64,000 nt of DNA. Origin: Acanthosepion lycidas. Taxonomy: Eukaryota > Mollusca > Cephalopoda > Sepiida > Sepiidae. The notes beneath the pieces were generated by a model. It was not told where the DNA came from, ran no database searches, and saw only the letters and a list, made by a program, of their open reading frames with translations. Below, in pieces: positions 12,332-22,599 of this stretch. Numbering within the stretch: position 1 is the first letter of the stretch; each line of letters begins with the position of its first letter. The position numbers and the translations under genes are program-made. The stretch lies in the NCBI GenBank assembly GCA_963932145.1, contig OZ010578.1:41343101-41407100 (forward strand), given 5' to 3'.

Positions 12332-12378
12332 AGTTTGTCTGACGATCGCAAAGAGCGTGAAACCCAGAGTCACAAACT
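12332..12378 (+). ncRNA. Hammerhead ribozyme, type I, strong candidate
   Basis: Helix I is AGTTTGT (12332-12338) pairing with ACAAACT (12372-12378), 7 bp. The core CTGACGA (12339-12345) matches the invariant CUGANGA. Helix II is CGC/GCG (12347-12349 with 12355-12357) around loop AAAGA, with a U-U at its base. GAA (12359-12361) is followed by helix III, AC/GT around CCAGA. The cleavage-site base is C12371. Every invariant core base is present. A GCTC/GAGC box of the same repeat family follows at about 12403-12424. Transcription and activity are untested. Confidence 0.72.
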
Positions 12379-12402
12379 CGCATCAATGCAACTAAATATA
12401 TT

Positions 12403-12424
12403 AGCTCTATCACTGATATTGAGC
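12403..12424 (-). repeat. GCTC/GAGC box
   Basis: On the minus strand TGCTCAATATCAGTGATAGAGC, almost identical to the boxes at 14030 and 31483. It lies about 25-45 nt 3' of the hammerhead at 12332, as the box lies 3' of the hammerhead relic in the 14025 element. Confidence 0.6.
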
Positions 12425-12583
12425 ACTTTCCAATATGTACACACACACACGTATATATATATATATATGTATGTGTGTCTGTGTCTGTGCGTGTATGTAT
12501 GTAAGATTGAAGATTAAATGTTGATTAAATATGGTTCAGAATTCGACAGTATGATAAACAAAAGGCCAGATAGAAAACATATA

Positions 12584-12629
12584 TCAATCTAACATGTTTC
12601 ACTTTTATTAAAGCTTTGTCAGAGATTGA
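12584..12629 (-). ncRNA. Hammerhead-like relic with 7-bp helix I
   Basis: Minus strand: helix I TCAATCT/AGATTGA (12623-12629 with 12584-12590), core CTGACAA (12616-12622). Helix II is CTTT/AAAG plus an A-T base, then GAAA. Helix III is palindromic ACATGT, and the cleavage base is T (12591). Position 8 is A instead of the catalytic G, so it is probably inactive. Confidence 0.5.
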
Positions 12630-12686
12630 GAGAAAACAGAAGAAAAGACAGAAATCACTGATCAATGTTTTCTGTTTTTGTCTGAT

Positions 12687-12689
<3 letters not shown>

Positions 12690-12741
<52 letters not shown>
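12690..12741. repeat. (TA)n array
   Basis: About 50 bp of TA, directly before the repeat at 12742. Confidence 0.9.
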
Positions 12742-12743
<2 letters not shown>

Positions 12744-13150
12744 AATAAAAACAGACCACTTTAAGGTTCCATGTAATAAATTATTTCACCACAGCCCTTT
12801 TAAAGGACTGCGGATCATCAGACTTTACTTCCAAACAAAAAATGAAAAGAAAATTTACACATTTTTGACGGGCCATATTAAACATATGTAAATTAACGAA
12901 GTGAGGAAGTGAGTGGGGAGAGAGAAGACATGAGTGAGTTAGCAGACATTGACACATTTAAACGGTTAACGGAAGTTATATATTGATAACGAAGGGGTAG
13001 AGAAGAAAAACCCATGGAGAGAAAAAGAGAGAAGGAAGTTATGAGAGAAGGTGTCACTAATTTTCTTTGTAAAAAAAAAAGAAAGAAAAAAATGGCTAGA
13101 AACAGACGCTGTTATTTTGTTTTACTTTGAAAGTGTTATTTTTGGGGTTT
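12742..13150 (+). repeat. Dispersed 0.4-kb repeat, copy 1 (with 15152-15603)
   Basis: Shares with 15152-15603 the blocks CCACTTTAAGGTTCCATGTA, GGACTGCGGATCATCAGACT, ACACATTTTTGACGGG and AAACAGACGCTG-type ends, at an offset of about 2.4 kb. The minus strand has CTGATGA then a 12-bp stem CCGCAGTCCTTT/AAAGGGCTGTGG then GAAA: a hammerhead-like arrangement with a U-U at the helix II base and weak helix I. Confidence 0.75.
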
Positions 13151-13840
13151 ATAAAGATTATAATGTTTGATATAAATTTGAATGTCTCTAGACTGTCTAC
13201 AAAGAATTTAATTTGATGTTTGTTAGTGCTTTAATTTTTTTTTAAATTTTGGGGATTTTATATGAAATAGTTGATTAGAAAAATATTCATAGAAAGTACA
13301 ATAAAAGAATAAAATTTTATTTTAAAATATAAGTTTACTTCTAGTAATCATTTTTTTAATCTCTTTAAAAAAATTTATTATTGATTATTAAGTTGACATC
13401 GCTATCCGTTTGAATTTTGTTCATGAATTTAACTCATGGCTGTTTCTAGATAGTTTTACTTGAATTTTAGTTAATATGGGGTAATATTTGAAGGCAATAT
13501 TAAAGATCTTGCTCTGTCAGAATACTGTATACACACCCATGCAAATATCACATGTAAACACGCTCCTTTACATGATCAGTCACTCATACAGGTAGCAATG
13601 TGCCGATATACACAGGTAACTTTAAGTATTAACACCTACCTAAATATAAAAAATGTTTCCAATTTAAATATTTTATCATCAATAATGATTATTAAAGGGT
13701 AATATATTTCAATTTAAATTAAATTATCAATTTAAAAAATTTTCCTCCATATTATAAAGAATCTTAAACTCATACTTCCAGTTGGAGAATATTAAAAGAG
13801 AAAATGAGATATAACACTAAGAACAGGACTGAAATTAATT
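13151..13840. other. Unassigned AT-rich spacer
   Basis: No recognised family or coding region. Confidence 0.5.
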
Positions 13841-13844
13841 GCCC

Positions 13845-13919
13845 TGGATTTAAATTGAGCTCTCTGGGTTTTATCCTCCTTAGGTTTACCCATACGGATT
13901 ACCTAGTTTTTCAAAAAAC

Positions 13920-13988
<69 letters not shown>
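13845..13988. repeat. Inverse copy of 15078-15152 plus (TA)n
   Basis: TTGAGCTCTCTGGGTTTTAT and CCATACGGATTACCTAGTTT are the inverse of 15080-15150. (TA)n follows at 13926-13988. Together with the 12742/15152 repeats this suggests a PLE-like arrangement of partial inverted and direct copies. Confidence 0.65.
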
Positions 13989-13991
<3 letters not shown>

Positions 13992-14024
13992 TGATAAAAC
14001 TATAGTATACAAATGTATATATTA

Positions 14025-14405
14025 ATGTGCTCAATAACAGGGATAGAGCTTATGTAAATATACAAGTGGACAGGTAAACAGCCAGCGGCAACAGTCTGTT
14101 TCTTGCTTAAATGCAATCTTCAGCCCATCTGAGTTTGTTTTTTGGCGTGACTATTTATATATGCTGGTCAACGGTGCATTAAGAGTTGGTCTGTTGTAGC
14201 GGTTATTTTATGGGAAGTAACAGTTATGTTTCAAATTATTCAATGGTTTACTGATTAAAAATAATTGTGGAAATTAATATGAAAAAATAGCCACAAAATT
14301 GACCAGTCTATATAAATAGTCGGGCCAAAACACAACGCACATGCCCTGAAGATTGCGCTTAATCGAGAAACAGACTCTCACCGATGGGTGTTGATCTCAA
14401 TGTCT
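14025..14405. mobile_element. Inverted-arm element with hammerhead-like motifs in both arms
   Basis: The left arm (about 14060-14175) and right arm (about 14300-14405) are inverse copies. On the minus strand the left arm reads CTGAAGA, TTGC, ATTTAA, GCAA, GAAAC, AGACT, GTT (14080-14124). Here the core is canonical and helix II is a clean 4 bp, but helix I is weak. The right arm has a more decayed version on the plus strand. The left end carries the box TGCTCAATAACAGGGATAGAGC (14029-14050). Related to 31483-31648 and to the hammerhead at 12332. Confidence 0.6.
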
Positions 14406-14408
14406 ACT

Positions 14409-14521
<113 letters not shown>

Positions 14522-14819
14522 TTTTTAATAATATGATTCCATCGTGGCACAGAAGTTTAACTCAAGTCCTAAAGTTTAATTTCAATATTAAACTTAAAAT
14601 TTAGAGTACAGTTTCATTCTCAAGCGATGTTTACAATAACTAACTGAAGAAATATTTACTCATTCATAGTTCGGAAATCGAAGTGTAATCTGGGGTTTTT
14701 CTTTCTTTATCAAGGGGTCACTCCTGTGATGAAAGTATGAATGTTTATTATATGTCAAATTTTTGGAGGGTCCTGTAAGGTTCGGTTGGAGGATTTTTGT
14801 CTGACTACAACGGCCTTTA

Positions 14820-15000
14820 TTTCCTCCAGGCTCTGTTGTTTCGAAACAGTAATTTCTGTGTCGTGATGGAATCATATTTTTAAAAAAAATAATTATAATT
14901 TTAAGCTCTACTTCTGTATCGATCACTGTTTTTAAAAAATAAAAACAAAAATATTAAAGAACTTTGGATCATTAATCTAACTGGTCTTTCCTATTACATC

Positions 15001-15078
<78 letters not shown>
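14820..15078 (-). mobile_element. GCTC/GAGC-box element, inverse copy, with (AC)n(AT)n
   Basis: Minus strand gives AGTGATCGATACAGAAGTAG-AGC (about 14905-14927) preceded by AAAGTTCTTTAATATTTTTG and followed by ATGATTCCATCAC, the same order as 10038-10330. (AC)n(TA)n at 15003-15078 corresponds to the (TA)n(GT)n that precedes copy 1. Confidence 0.55.
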
Positions 15079-15081
<3 letters not shown>

Positions 15082-15151
15082 TATGAAAAACTAGGTAATC
15101 TGTATGGGTAGACCCAACGAGGATAAAATCCAGAGAGCTCAATGTAAATCC

Positions 15152-15603
15152 AGAGCAAATAATTTAAATAAAAACCACTTTAAGGTTCCATGTAATAAGT
15201 TATTTCACCACAGCACTTTTAAAGGACTGCGGATCATCAGACTTTACTTCCAAAGGTTGAAACAAAAATTGAAAAGAAATTTACACATTTTTGACGGGTC
15301 GTATTAAACATATGTAAATTAACGAAGTAAGAAATTGAGGAGGGAGAGAGAAGACATGAATGAGTTAGATGTAATTTAAATTTCTATTCTTTCATACTTA
15401 AAATTACTTGAGAAGACATTGACACATTTGAACGGTTAATTTAACCGAAGTTATATATTGATATAGAAGGGGTAGAGAAATAAAAACACATTAAAAAAAA
15501 GAGAGAAGGAAGTCATGAGAGAATGTGTCAATAATTTTCTTTGGAAAAAAGAAACAGGCTCGAAAAAGACGCTGTCATTTAGTTTTACTTTGAAAGTGTT
15601 ATA
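15152..15603 (+). repeat. Dispersed 0.4-kb repeat, copy 2
   Basis: See 12742-13150. Copy 2 has an extra block of about 50 bp near 15370-15415. Confidence 0.75.
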
Positions 15604-15604
15604 G

Positions 15605-15742
15605 AATAAATCCTAATGAGCCAGGCAAACCTACCTAGGTTTCACCTAAACCGATCTTCAGGATAAACTGGTATGCCAGTGTACCCTGAATGCCTGTTTA
15701 GGGGAAATCTAGGTAGGTTTGTCAGGCTCGTTAGGATTTATT
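15605..15742. mobile_element. 138-bp palindromic foldback element
   Basis: The entire segment folds: AATAAATCCTAA/TTAGGATTTATT outermost, then AAACCTACCTAG/CTAGGTAGGTTT, CCTAAAC/GTTTAGG, TTCAGG/CCTGAA and ACTGG/CCAGT innermost. Ends abut TAGA and GTAA; no clear target duplication. The minus strand also contains CTGAAGA...GAAACCTAGGT, but helix II is poor. Confidence 0.75.
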
Positions 15743-15834
15743 GTAATTTACCGTTCTACTTAGCGTATTGAGACTTCTACGTTTTAGTTTTGTCTTTATA
15801 CCCGCTGTTTTGTTTTTTGCTTTTTTTTTACTAA

Positions 15835-17518
15835 TGTGACGTCCCCCCGGTGTCGCTGCGCCAAATGTGACGTCTGCCTAGCCGCGTCCGTCGTGCTATC
15901 CTGTCCTGTGACGACCAACTGGCTTGGTATTGGTCGCAGCACCAAACGTGACGTTCTAACCTTTTGGTGATTCGGATGGGAATCTGGTTACATTCGGTAT
16001 CAGCCTTGTCGCTCCCAGCTCGCCTCCTACGTCTGGTTACCGAAGTAACTGTTTTGATTTCCAGTCTAACCTACCCACGTGGTGAATTGATCTTAGGCAG
16101 ACGAAATCAATCAGTCGCCGGGCCGTAATGCAAGTCGAGTTCTAATAAGGACGATATCGCACAAGTATATGTAAAAGAAAATAAAATAATAACTCGAAAA
16201 GTTCAAATGTGTTAAAAAAAAAGGATAACAATATTTTATAGCTGGTTGCTGAATATAGGATTGCGTCTTCTTCCCAACCCGCTATATGAATTCGTGACAC
16301 TTTGTGTTTGTTAGGCGAGTCTTAACATCTTAAGTTGTTTGTTCTTTAAGAAACTGGTTCTTGGTGTATCTTCAGGCGATATTCGTAAAACTTGCTTTGT
16401 TGGTATGAGTCTAAGTCGTTCTTCATAAATAAATTGTTCTTGGCTAGAAGTTGAGGTCGTGATGCCTGGAATCTTTCAAGTCAGCTATCTGCGAGGCGGG
16501 TGCAACTCCAACTGCGAACTTCACTCAACTGCCTCTCAACTGGAACTCGAACTGGTACGTCTTTTCACTCGCTGCGACTCTGCTTATATGGACGCCAACC
16601 AAAACCGGAGTGGGCTTGTCGGGGTTTGAGGTTCCTTGATAATTCTAAATCCACAATCCACTTCTTTGTTTTCCGTCAGGAAAATTTATTATTTTACATT
16701 TTTGGAAGTCTTTCGTCTTCCCACCTTCTTCTGTTCTCATATTTGTATCTCACCATGCCCTTAGTGTCTCTCTCACAGTGGCATCTCACACCTATCCCTT
16801 CAGGGGGCGCAACAGGCCTCCCCTCCTTCTTCACATGATTACCTCCGCCTAACGCTCATGCCACCATTCAGCCAATGGGCGCTCAGCGGCGTGGGTGTGG
16901 CTAGACTAGCCTTGGTTTAAAAATCTTGCTCAAAGAAAAAAAAAATTTCCTTTTTTTTCTTTTTCCTTTCTTCAGCCCCAAAACAAACCTTAGACTCTTG
17001 TCTTAACCGAATCACCTGGACTTTATCAATCAAGACTTTTCGCCAGCATCAAGTGGGTGGTCAATTAGACGTATTTGCATTCTGTTGCTAATTAACTGTT
17101 CTGATAAAATAGTTTCGCTATCATAGCCAGCCCTGACAATAAACAGATGCGCCTCTCAATGATATTCTGCATATAGACAAAGGCTTAATCTTTCCTTCAT
17201 GGTGGTCAGCGGACATTTTTGTTTTTCAGTTAGCGGATGACCTATTTAATTTAATTTAATTTAATCTCTTTAGAATTCTGCGGGAGGTCGCTTGTGCAAC
17301 TTGAAATGTTCATTATCGTTGTCATAAATTAATTTAAATCCGACACATCCGCGACCCTACTTTCCTCGCTAATGAGAATAAAAACCTTTAGCACTTTTCT
17401 CTGTTAGAAAGAAGATAACATCGCTTAGTGTCCTTTTCGTGATGGCTTCTTATCACCTAAATTTAATTCTCGCCTTTCTTTTTTCTTCTTTCTTTCTAGC
17501 GACGTAATTAGTGTCACA
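15835..17518 (+). mobile_element. Solo-LTR-like element, about 1.68 kb (LTR retrotransposon fossil)
   Basis: Starts TGTGAC and ends GTCACA, flanked by the 4-bp direct repeat CTAA (15831-15834 and 17519-17522). No internal coding region lies between the ends. Two other copies are in the window: 37186-38275 (lacks its left part) and 39228-40600 (lacks its right part). Family not assignable from an LTR alone; Ty3/gypsy is possible from the short duplication. Divergence among the three copies suggests an old family. The one weak point is that a long terminal-inverted DNA element could also give such ends. Confidence 0.55.
16870..16930 (+). promoter_or_regulatory. Conserved promoter-like block inside the LTR-like element
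   Basis: CAGCCAATGGGCG (CCAAT box), then GTGGGTGTGGC (CACCC/Sp1-type), then GGTTTAAAAA (TATA-like) within about 55 bp. The same order is kept at 37580-37640 and, weaker, at 40320-40385. Confidence 0.45.
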
Positions 17519-17669
17519 CTAAGGACTTAAGAAACTTGACGATATTTTTCGCCTTGTTCTGATGTTTTTACTTCTTTCTTTTTTTACTTCCAATTTTTTC
17601 TCAGGTACCAATTTGCCCTCACGTGTCTAGAAGTTGAGTCATCTATGGTTTTTCAAACGAGTAATACTG

Positions 17670-17672
<3 letters not shown>

Positions 17673-17743
<71 letters not shown>
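17673..17743. repeat. (TA)n(GT)n microsatellite
   Basis: (TA)n to 17704 then (GT)n to 17743. Confidence 0.9.
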
Positions 17744-17747
<4 letters not shown>

Positions 17748-18572
17748 TGAACAAATATACGTGCTGAATATTCCCCGTTTGAACAAGAAGGGATTCTTGG
17801 AAGACTTTTGATGTCTTGTCTTTTTTGGGTGGGAGTGGGGTGTATCGGCAGGAGATTTTCAGCAATCCGTCTTCGATGTATAAATCTTATGTTTTCAGAT
17901 TGAATAAAATCTAATTCAAATGTTTCAAAGCAGATTTATTTTTCAGCGACATAATCGCTATGGTTTGCAATATGAAAAGCCGATTTCGAAATTAATTCTT
18001 TTATCCTTAGTAGAATGAATCGTTGGCGCTTGACGAAAAGAATTCTGCATTAGCCTCATCCCTACTTACAAAGATTTCTTTTCCGTTAAATATATCTTCC
18101 AATGATCAGATTAACTAGAAATCTTAAGGCGTTAAACTGATCGATTAAAACGACACGGTATGATTGGTTCCTAGTTTCTGTGTATGCCTCTCTGCTACTC
18201 CCTGATGCAGACTCCTGCTCAGGCATATCTGTGTTTGCTCGACATCCACATGCCTAAATTTTTACTTATACTGCTATTATTCTGAGCGTGTCTAAGCTGC
18301 AGATTCTGTGATAAAACGCGGGATGTGGCGTGACCAACAGTTTGAACAAAGCTAGTAAACTCAAAACCTCGGTCACGATGGCACAATCATCAACGCTTTC
18401 CAAACAGTTTCATTCACAAGGCTTGGATCAAACGGTAGGCCTCCGTTTTCAGGTACTCCCCAACGATGCAGCACGTCGTAGACCGATAATATGAAGATCT
18501 TATCACCTTGTTAGAGTAAACATGGTTCACTCGAAGAGGTGTCATGGTGTTGCAAAATACCTGGGTCTGACG
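17744..18572. other. Unassigned spacer
   Basis: No recognisable family. The minus-strand frame at 18414-18626 overlaps the repeat below and shows no known domain. Confidence 0.5.
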
Positions 18573-18762
18573 AAAAACACCGTCTCGGAGCCAGGAGAGT
18601 TGGCGAGAGTGGTTGTACGTAAGCAAATTTGTCGCGAGATCAGCTAAGCATAAAACACCACGCGCGAGAGAAAAACGACGAGATGCTCGTGAAAGTGGTA
18701 ATGCGTATACGGGGAGACTTTGTCCCTAGGAAAGTGTTTACGTGGATCAGTTTCGCACGATT
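18573..18762 (+). repeat. 190-bp direct repeat, unit 1
   Basis: AAAAACACCGTCTCGG through GGATCAGTTTCGCACGATTT is repeated at 18898-19087 with few differences (offset 325 bp). Nature unknown. Confidence 0.85.
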
Positions 18763-18897
18763 TCATCTTCTTTGTGTATTTTTTGGTATACAAACTTTTA
18801 TTGTCATTTTTCTCGGAGAGAAAATGACTTACTCCGTGTGGCAAAGTGAGTGATGGATAGAAAAAAGGAATATGGCCGCCCTAAGAGCTTAACTTAA

Positions 18898-19087
18898 GAA
18901 AAACACCGTCTCGGGGGCAGGTGAATTGGCGAGAGTGGTTGTACGTAAGCAAATTTGTTGCGAGATCAGCTAAGCATAAAACACCACGCGCGAGAGAAAA
19001 ACGACGAGATGCTCGTCAAAGTGGTACTGCCTATACGGAGAGACTTTGTCCTTAGAAAAGTGATTACTTGGATCAGTTTCGCACAAT
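18898..19087 (+). repeat. 190-bp direct repeat, unit 2
   Basis: Second copy of the 18573 unit. The conserved part includes GGTTGTACGTAAGCAAATTT and CACGCGCGAGAGAAAAACGA. Confidence 0.85.
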
Positions 19088-19337
19088 TTTGATGAAGGGA
19101 ACATCTTCCGATAGTCAAGGAATTTTAGAGGTAACATTTTACTCTTCATTCTTTCTTGTCTAGATGGTCTTTGTAAGAGCCCATAGAAATGTTTCATTTT
19201 CTACTCATTGTTCTATAATATTCTCCAACATTAGGGCGGTGGTTTAGAAGTTTTCGAGCCAGGCAACGCTCACACCACTGAGTAAGCGAAAGAATGTCAA
19301 TGAACGTGCAATCAAAACTCTTGACACTTTTTTATCC

Positions 19338-20045
19338 ATTTCACCCAAAGCAAGGCAATAAAGCCACTAAGACACAATGGGGTTACTGAATGAGAAAGAA
19401 TAAGCAAAACAAAGCATTATTATGGAGCGAGAACAAGAGGAACCAAGAAGACAACGGATAACGATTAATATTGCATTCAAATTTTTGAAGATCAAAGTTG
19501 TCTGGAAAGCATGGAGCCGGGCGTGAGATTCTCAGTCGAGAAGTGCCGGAAAAGAAAATATTAGCATCAGACTTAAAGTTATATCTAATCAATTTAACTG
19601 TAAATTGACGAGGCCTTGTTGCTAATCGAGTATTGCGTATTTAATCCATAAAATGTTGCTAATGTAGTATTATGTATTTAATAAAATCTAGGTACCATAG
19701 AGCAAAGTTCATAAGAACAATTAAAATGAAAGTATTTATATAAAAGTCGCTGGGAAGCGACATTACGCTAGTGGAAGAGTGACTGAAACCGAGATACCAG
19801 GTTGGGACCAATAAACTTGCAGATTTATCTTTGGATTTTATCAAGAATCTCTAAATATATAGCAGATGAACCAAACCTTTTCTGGCGGCAATATTCGAAG
19901 CATAGACGAATGGTAGACTGATAAATATGCAAGATAGATTCTGAAGAGAAGAAAATGTCTAGAACGACACAGCGAACCAAATTTCTTAGCAACCGTCCTA
20001 GCAACTGATCCAATATAATCATTCTCCTTCTTGCCAACAGAAAAC
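19338..20045 (-). pseudogene. Jockey-like LINE, 3' end of the RT reading frame
   Basis: Minus-strand frames contain SESILHIYQSTIRLCFEYC followed by LEILDKIQR and, near the end, CFPDNFDLQKFECNINRYPL. These match the post-RT tail also seen at 20595-21260, 30750-31066, 52015-52265 and 61081-62010. Frames are broken. The 3' end has the family signature AAGCCACTAA...ACACAATGGGG near 19360. Confidence 0.75.
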
Positions 20046-20594
20046 ATTACAAGTCACGTGGAATCAGTCGACTGGCGGTTAGCGTCAGCTATGCTGATGA
20101 ACGGTAGAAGGTGGTCTCTCAGATGATTCGCACTTTTTAGGATGAGATGATCGAGAATTTTTTTTTAAATTCTTTTCTTATTTAATTTTTGTTAGAAAGG
20201 GACAATTTTCTTTTTTCGTTCCTTTGATTATCAACTCATCCAGAACTTCGTTCGAATTCATTCCAGATCTTGTTCACGCAATTTGCGAGTCGGTATATTT
20301 TTTGGACGACTGAAACAGTCAAAGATATTTTCGAAATCTCCCTGCTAGCAATCATTTGGTGTTTCATAGCAAAACTGTACCTATCTGCTTTTTTGATTAA
20401 TATGTGAAAGGTTTTTTGCACACTCAATCCACCTAAACATTGTGAGCGAAATGTTCTTTTTCTTTTTTTCACCAATGTGTTTCAACAAAATCAAATTTCG
20501 TGCAAGACTAAAAACTGAAAATGCTATAGGTGTTTGTTTTTTGTTTTTTTAGTTTTTTTAGTTTTTTATTTTTATTTTATTTTTATTTTTTTAA

Positions 20595-21260
20595 GTATTT
20601 CACCCCAAGCAAGGCGGGAGTGCCACTAGTACGCAAGTGGCTACAGAGAGTGCAAGTAAGGGAAAACACTGAATATAGGGTGGGGGGTTGAGGAAAGGAT
20701 AGAAAGTAGAACAGAGGGGGATAAAAAGAAGATCGAGGATCAAAGCAACAGAAAATGTCGATTGACATTACATTTAAATTTTTGAAGATTATAGTTATCA
20801 GGGAAGCAATGAGAGGAAGGTAGTCCCACTGTTGGTAAGTGCGAGAGAAGAAGCTGCTGGAGTAGATGAGGCACTTACATGTAAACCTTTACGTTTTGAC
20901 TGCAAAAGGGTGGGGCCGAGATGCTAACCTAGTAGCACGCTTAAATTCATGCAATCGAAGCACCAGTTAAAATAGCTCGTCAGAGCAGATTACATGAAAA
21001 TATTTATAGAAAAGACAGAAAGAAGCCAAATCACGTATGTGAGAAAGTGACGGGAGTCGAGACCCCATGTCAGGACCTATCACATTGCATATCCGTCTTT
21101 GGATTTTGTCAAGAACTCGAGATGAACAGTGGGGGTACCAGACCATATATGGCAACAGTATTCCATGCATGGAAAAATGGTAGATTTGTAGATGTGAAGG
21201 ATGGACTCAGAAGAGATTAAAAAAAAAATCTTCTGGCGCGACACAGAGAAGGAACTTTCT
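20595..21260 (-). pseudogene. Jockey-like LINE, C-terminal fragment
   Basis: Minus strand reads DKIQRRICNVIGPDMGSRL, SLSHIRDLASFCLFYKYFHV and CSDELF. These are the same blocks as the better copy at 61081-62010. Truncated on the 5' side and interrupted. Confidence 0.75.
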
Positions 21261-21339
21261 TTGAAAGGGTTCCAGAACAGATTTTCTTGTTAAAAAAAAC
21301 CCGGCTCAGCAGTCTTATTAAATCTGCTTTGAATAACAT

Positions 21340-21885
21340 TAGAAACTATTACTTTATTTACATTTTCGGACTATTGTCCTCATCTTTGTCGTCATATTTA
21401 TTACAACGTTTCGGCCGTTCTACGCCCCGGCCTTCTTCAGGTGGTTGGAATGTCGAACTGAACCCTTTATTTCGATCACTGGAGTAGACTTTTCTAGTTC
21501 CACGTGTCATGTTTAATGGGAATTGGAACTAGAACAGTCTACTTCACTGGATAGATAATAGATTTCAGTTATCAGTTATCACCTGTTAATTTTTCCCTCT
21601 GAAAGTTCTCCACTGCCTTAAGGCAGTGAAGAACTTTCAGAGGGAAAAATTAACAGGAGATAACTGATAACTGACATCCATTAAATACATGTCACGTGGA
21701 ACTAGAACAGTCTACCTCAGTGAGCGAAATAAAGGATTCAGTTCGACATTCCAACCACCTGAAGAAGGCCGGAGCGTAGAACGGCCGAAACGTTGTAATA
21801 AATATGGCGACAAAGATGAGGACAATAGTCCAAATAATGTAAATAATGTACATAATACCTCATCTCAGAAATGTAGATAAACTGT
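21340..21885. mobile_element. Head-to-head SINE pair, long inverted repeat
   Basis: Two copies of the SINE tail face each other, joined near 21612 (CTTAAGGCAGTGAAGAAC and its inverse). Arms of about 250 bp share TTAACAGGAGATAACTGAT, GGAACTAGAACAGTCTAC, CATTCCAACCACCTGAAG and GGCCGAAACGTTGTAATAAA. Each arm holds the HHR-like core CTGAAGA, A, GGCC...GGCC, GAAAC, GTT, GTA (plus strand 21759-21797). Confidence 0.85.
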
Positions 21886-22094
21886 TACCGTTGTATGTTC
21901 TGTTGTTTCTTTACAGTTTATGCTATATCTTCTCACAGTCATCTTATATAGTCAGGCAGGACGAAATCTTACGAAGGAGGAATCTGGTTGCTCTTAATAA
22001 TGATTGTCTTTGAGAACATTTTTTTCTTCTTCTATGTACCGTGTCTCTTTAGGGCTTAGGAAGTCATGGCTCTCCACAATTTCCTGCTCTTCGT

Positions 22095-22590
22095 AACTCT
22101 GAATTTGTCATTATGTAATTTCTCCTAAACCTTGTTTCGCCATCTATTTACTCTGCGTTGTTTTGCTTCGTCCATATTGCCGTCAATCTGCCCTGATAAC
22201 ATAAATATTACCAGCAATACATTTTTGAAGGAAAAAAAACTATTACCAGAAATATATTTTTGACAAAATAAAAATATTACCAGCAATAAAGGTTTTGTCG
22301 GCATTAAATAACCCACTGAGGTTTATATGCTGTAAAACAAACCAAACCAACCAAGCTATCGTCAGACGACAGGCGTTTTTTCCTTTCCACGAAGACAGCT
22401 AGTGAATATCAAAATGGCTATATTTTCCTGGATAGAGACATATACAGTACGTCAGAGGCGAATGGTCGAGGTATGCCAATACAGTTTGAACCATTCTACC
22501 ACTAAACCATAACAGATCTTCTTCAGATAGCAACTGAACGGATGTCTAGTAAAATATCAGATTTTCCAAGTCCTCTTTTCTCATTGTGTG
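22095..22590 (-). pseudogene. RTE-like LINE C-terminal fragment split by a 362-bp insertion
   Basis: Minus strand 22590-22557 reads MRKEDLENL and 22194-22095 reads GQIDGNMDEAKQRRVNRWRN. In intact relatives (see 690-1060) these blocks are adjacent. The intervening 22195-22556 is the duplicated SINE-like segment. Confidence 0.7.
22195..22556 (-). mobile_element. SINE-like element copy inserted in a LINE (duplicate of 23741-24102)
   Basis: On the minus strand it starts TTTTACTAGACATCCGTTCA and carries ATGGTTTAGTGGTAGAATGG, similar to the D-arm/A-box of tRNA-Gly. GGTTTGGTTTG follows, and it ends in GCTGGTAATATTTTT minisatellite units. It is 362 bp and differs from 23741-24102 by one base as far as I can align by eye. 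Confidence 0.8.
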
Positions 22591-22599
22591 AAATCTAAT

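Noticed and set aside
12080-12517. 145-codon open frame
   Set aside because: No domain, atypical composition and GT/TA repeat at the end. The hammerhead and box lie inside it, which explains the conservation better.
15190-15240. CTGATGA with a stable hairpin and GAAA in the 12742/15152 repeats as an active ribozyme
   Set aside because: Helix I has only about 2 bp and helix II starts with a U-U. Kept only as a remark, not as a ribozyme call.
16365-16400. CTGAAGA on the minus strand in the LTR-like element as a hammerhead
   Set aside because: No helix II and no GAAA at a suitable distance.
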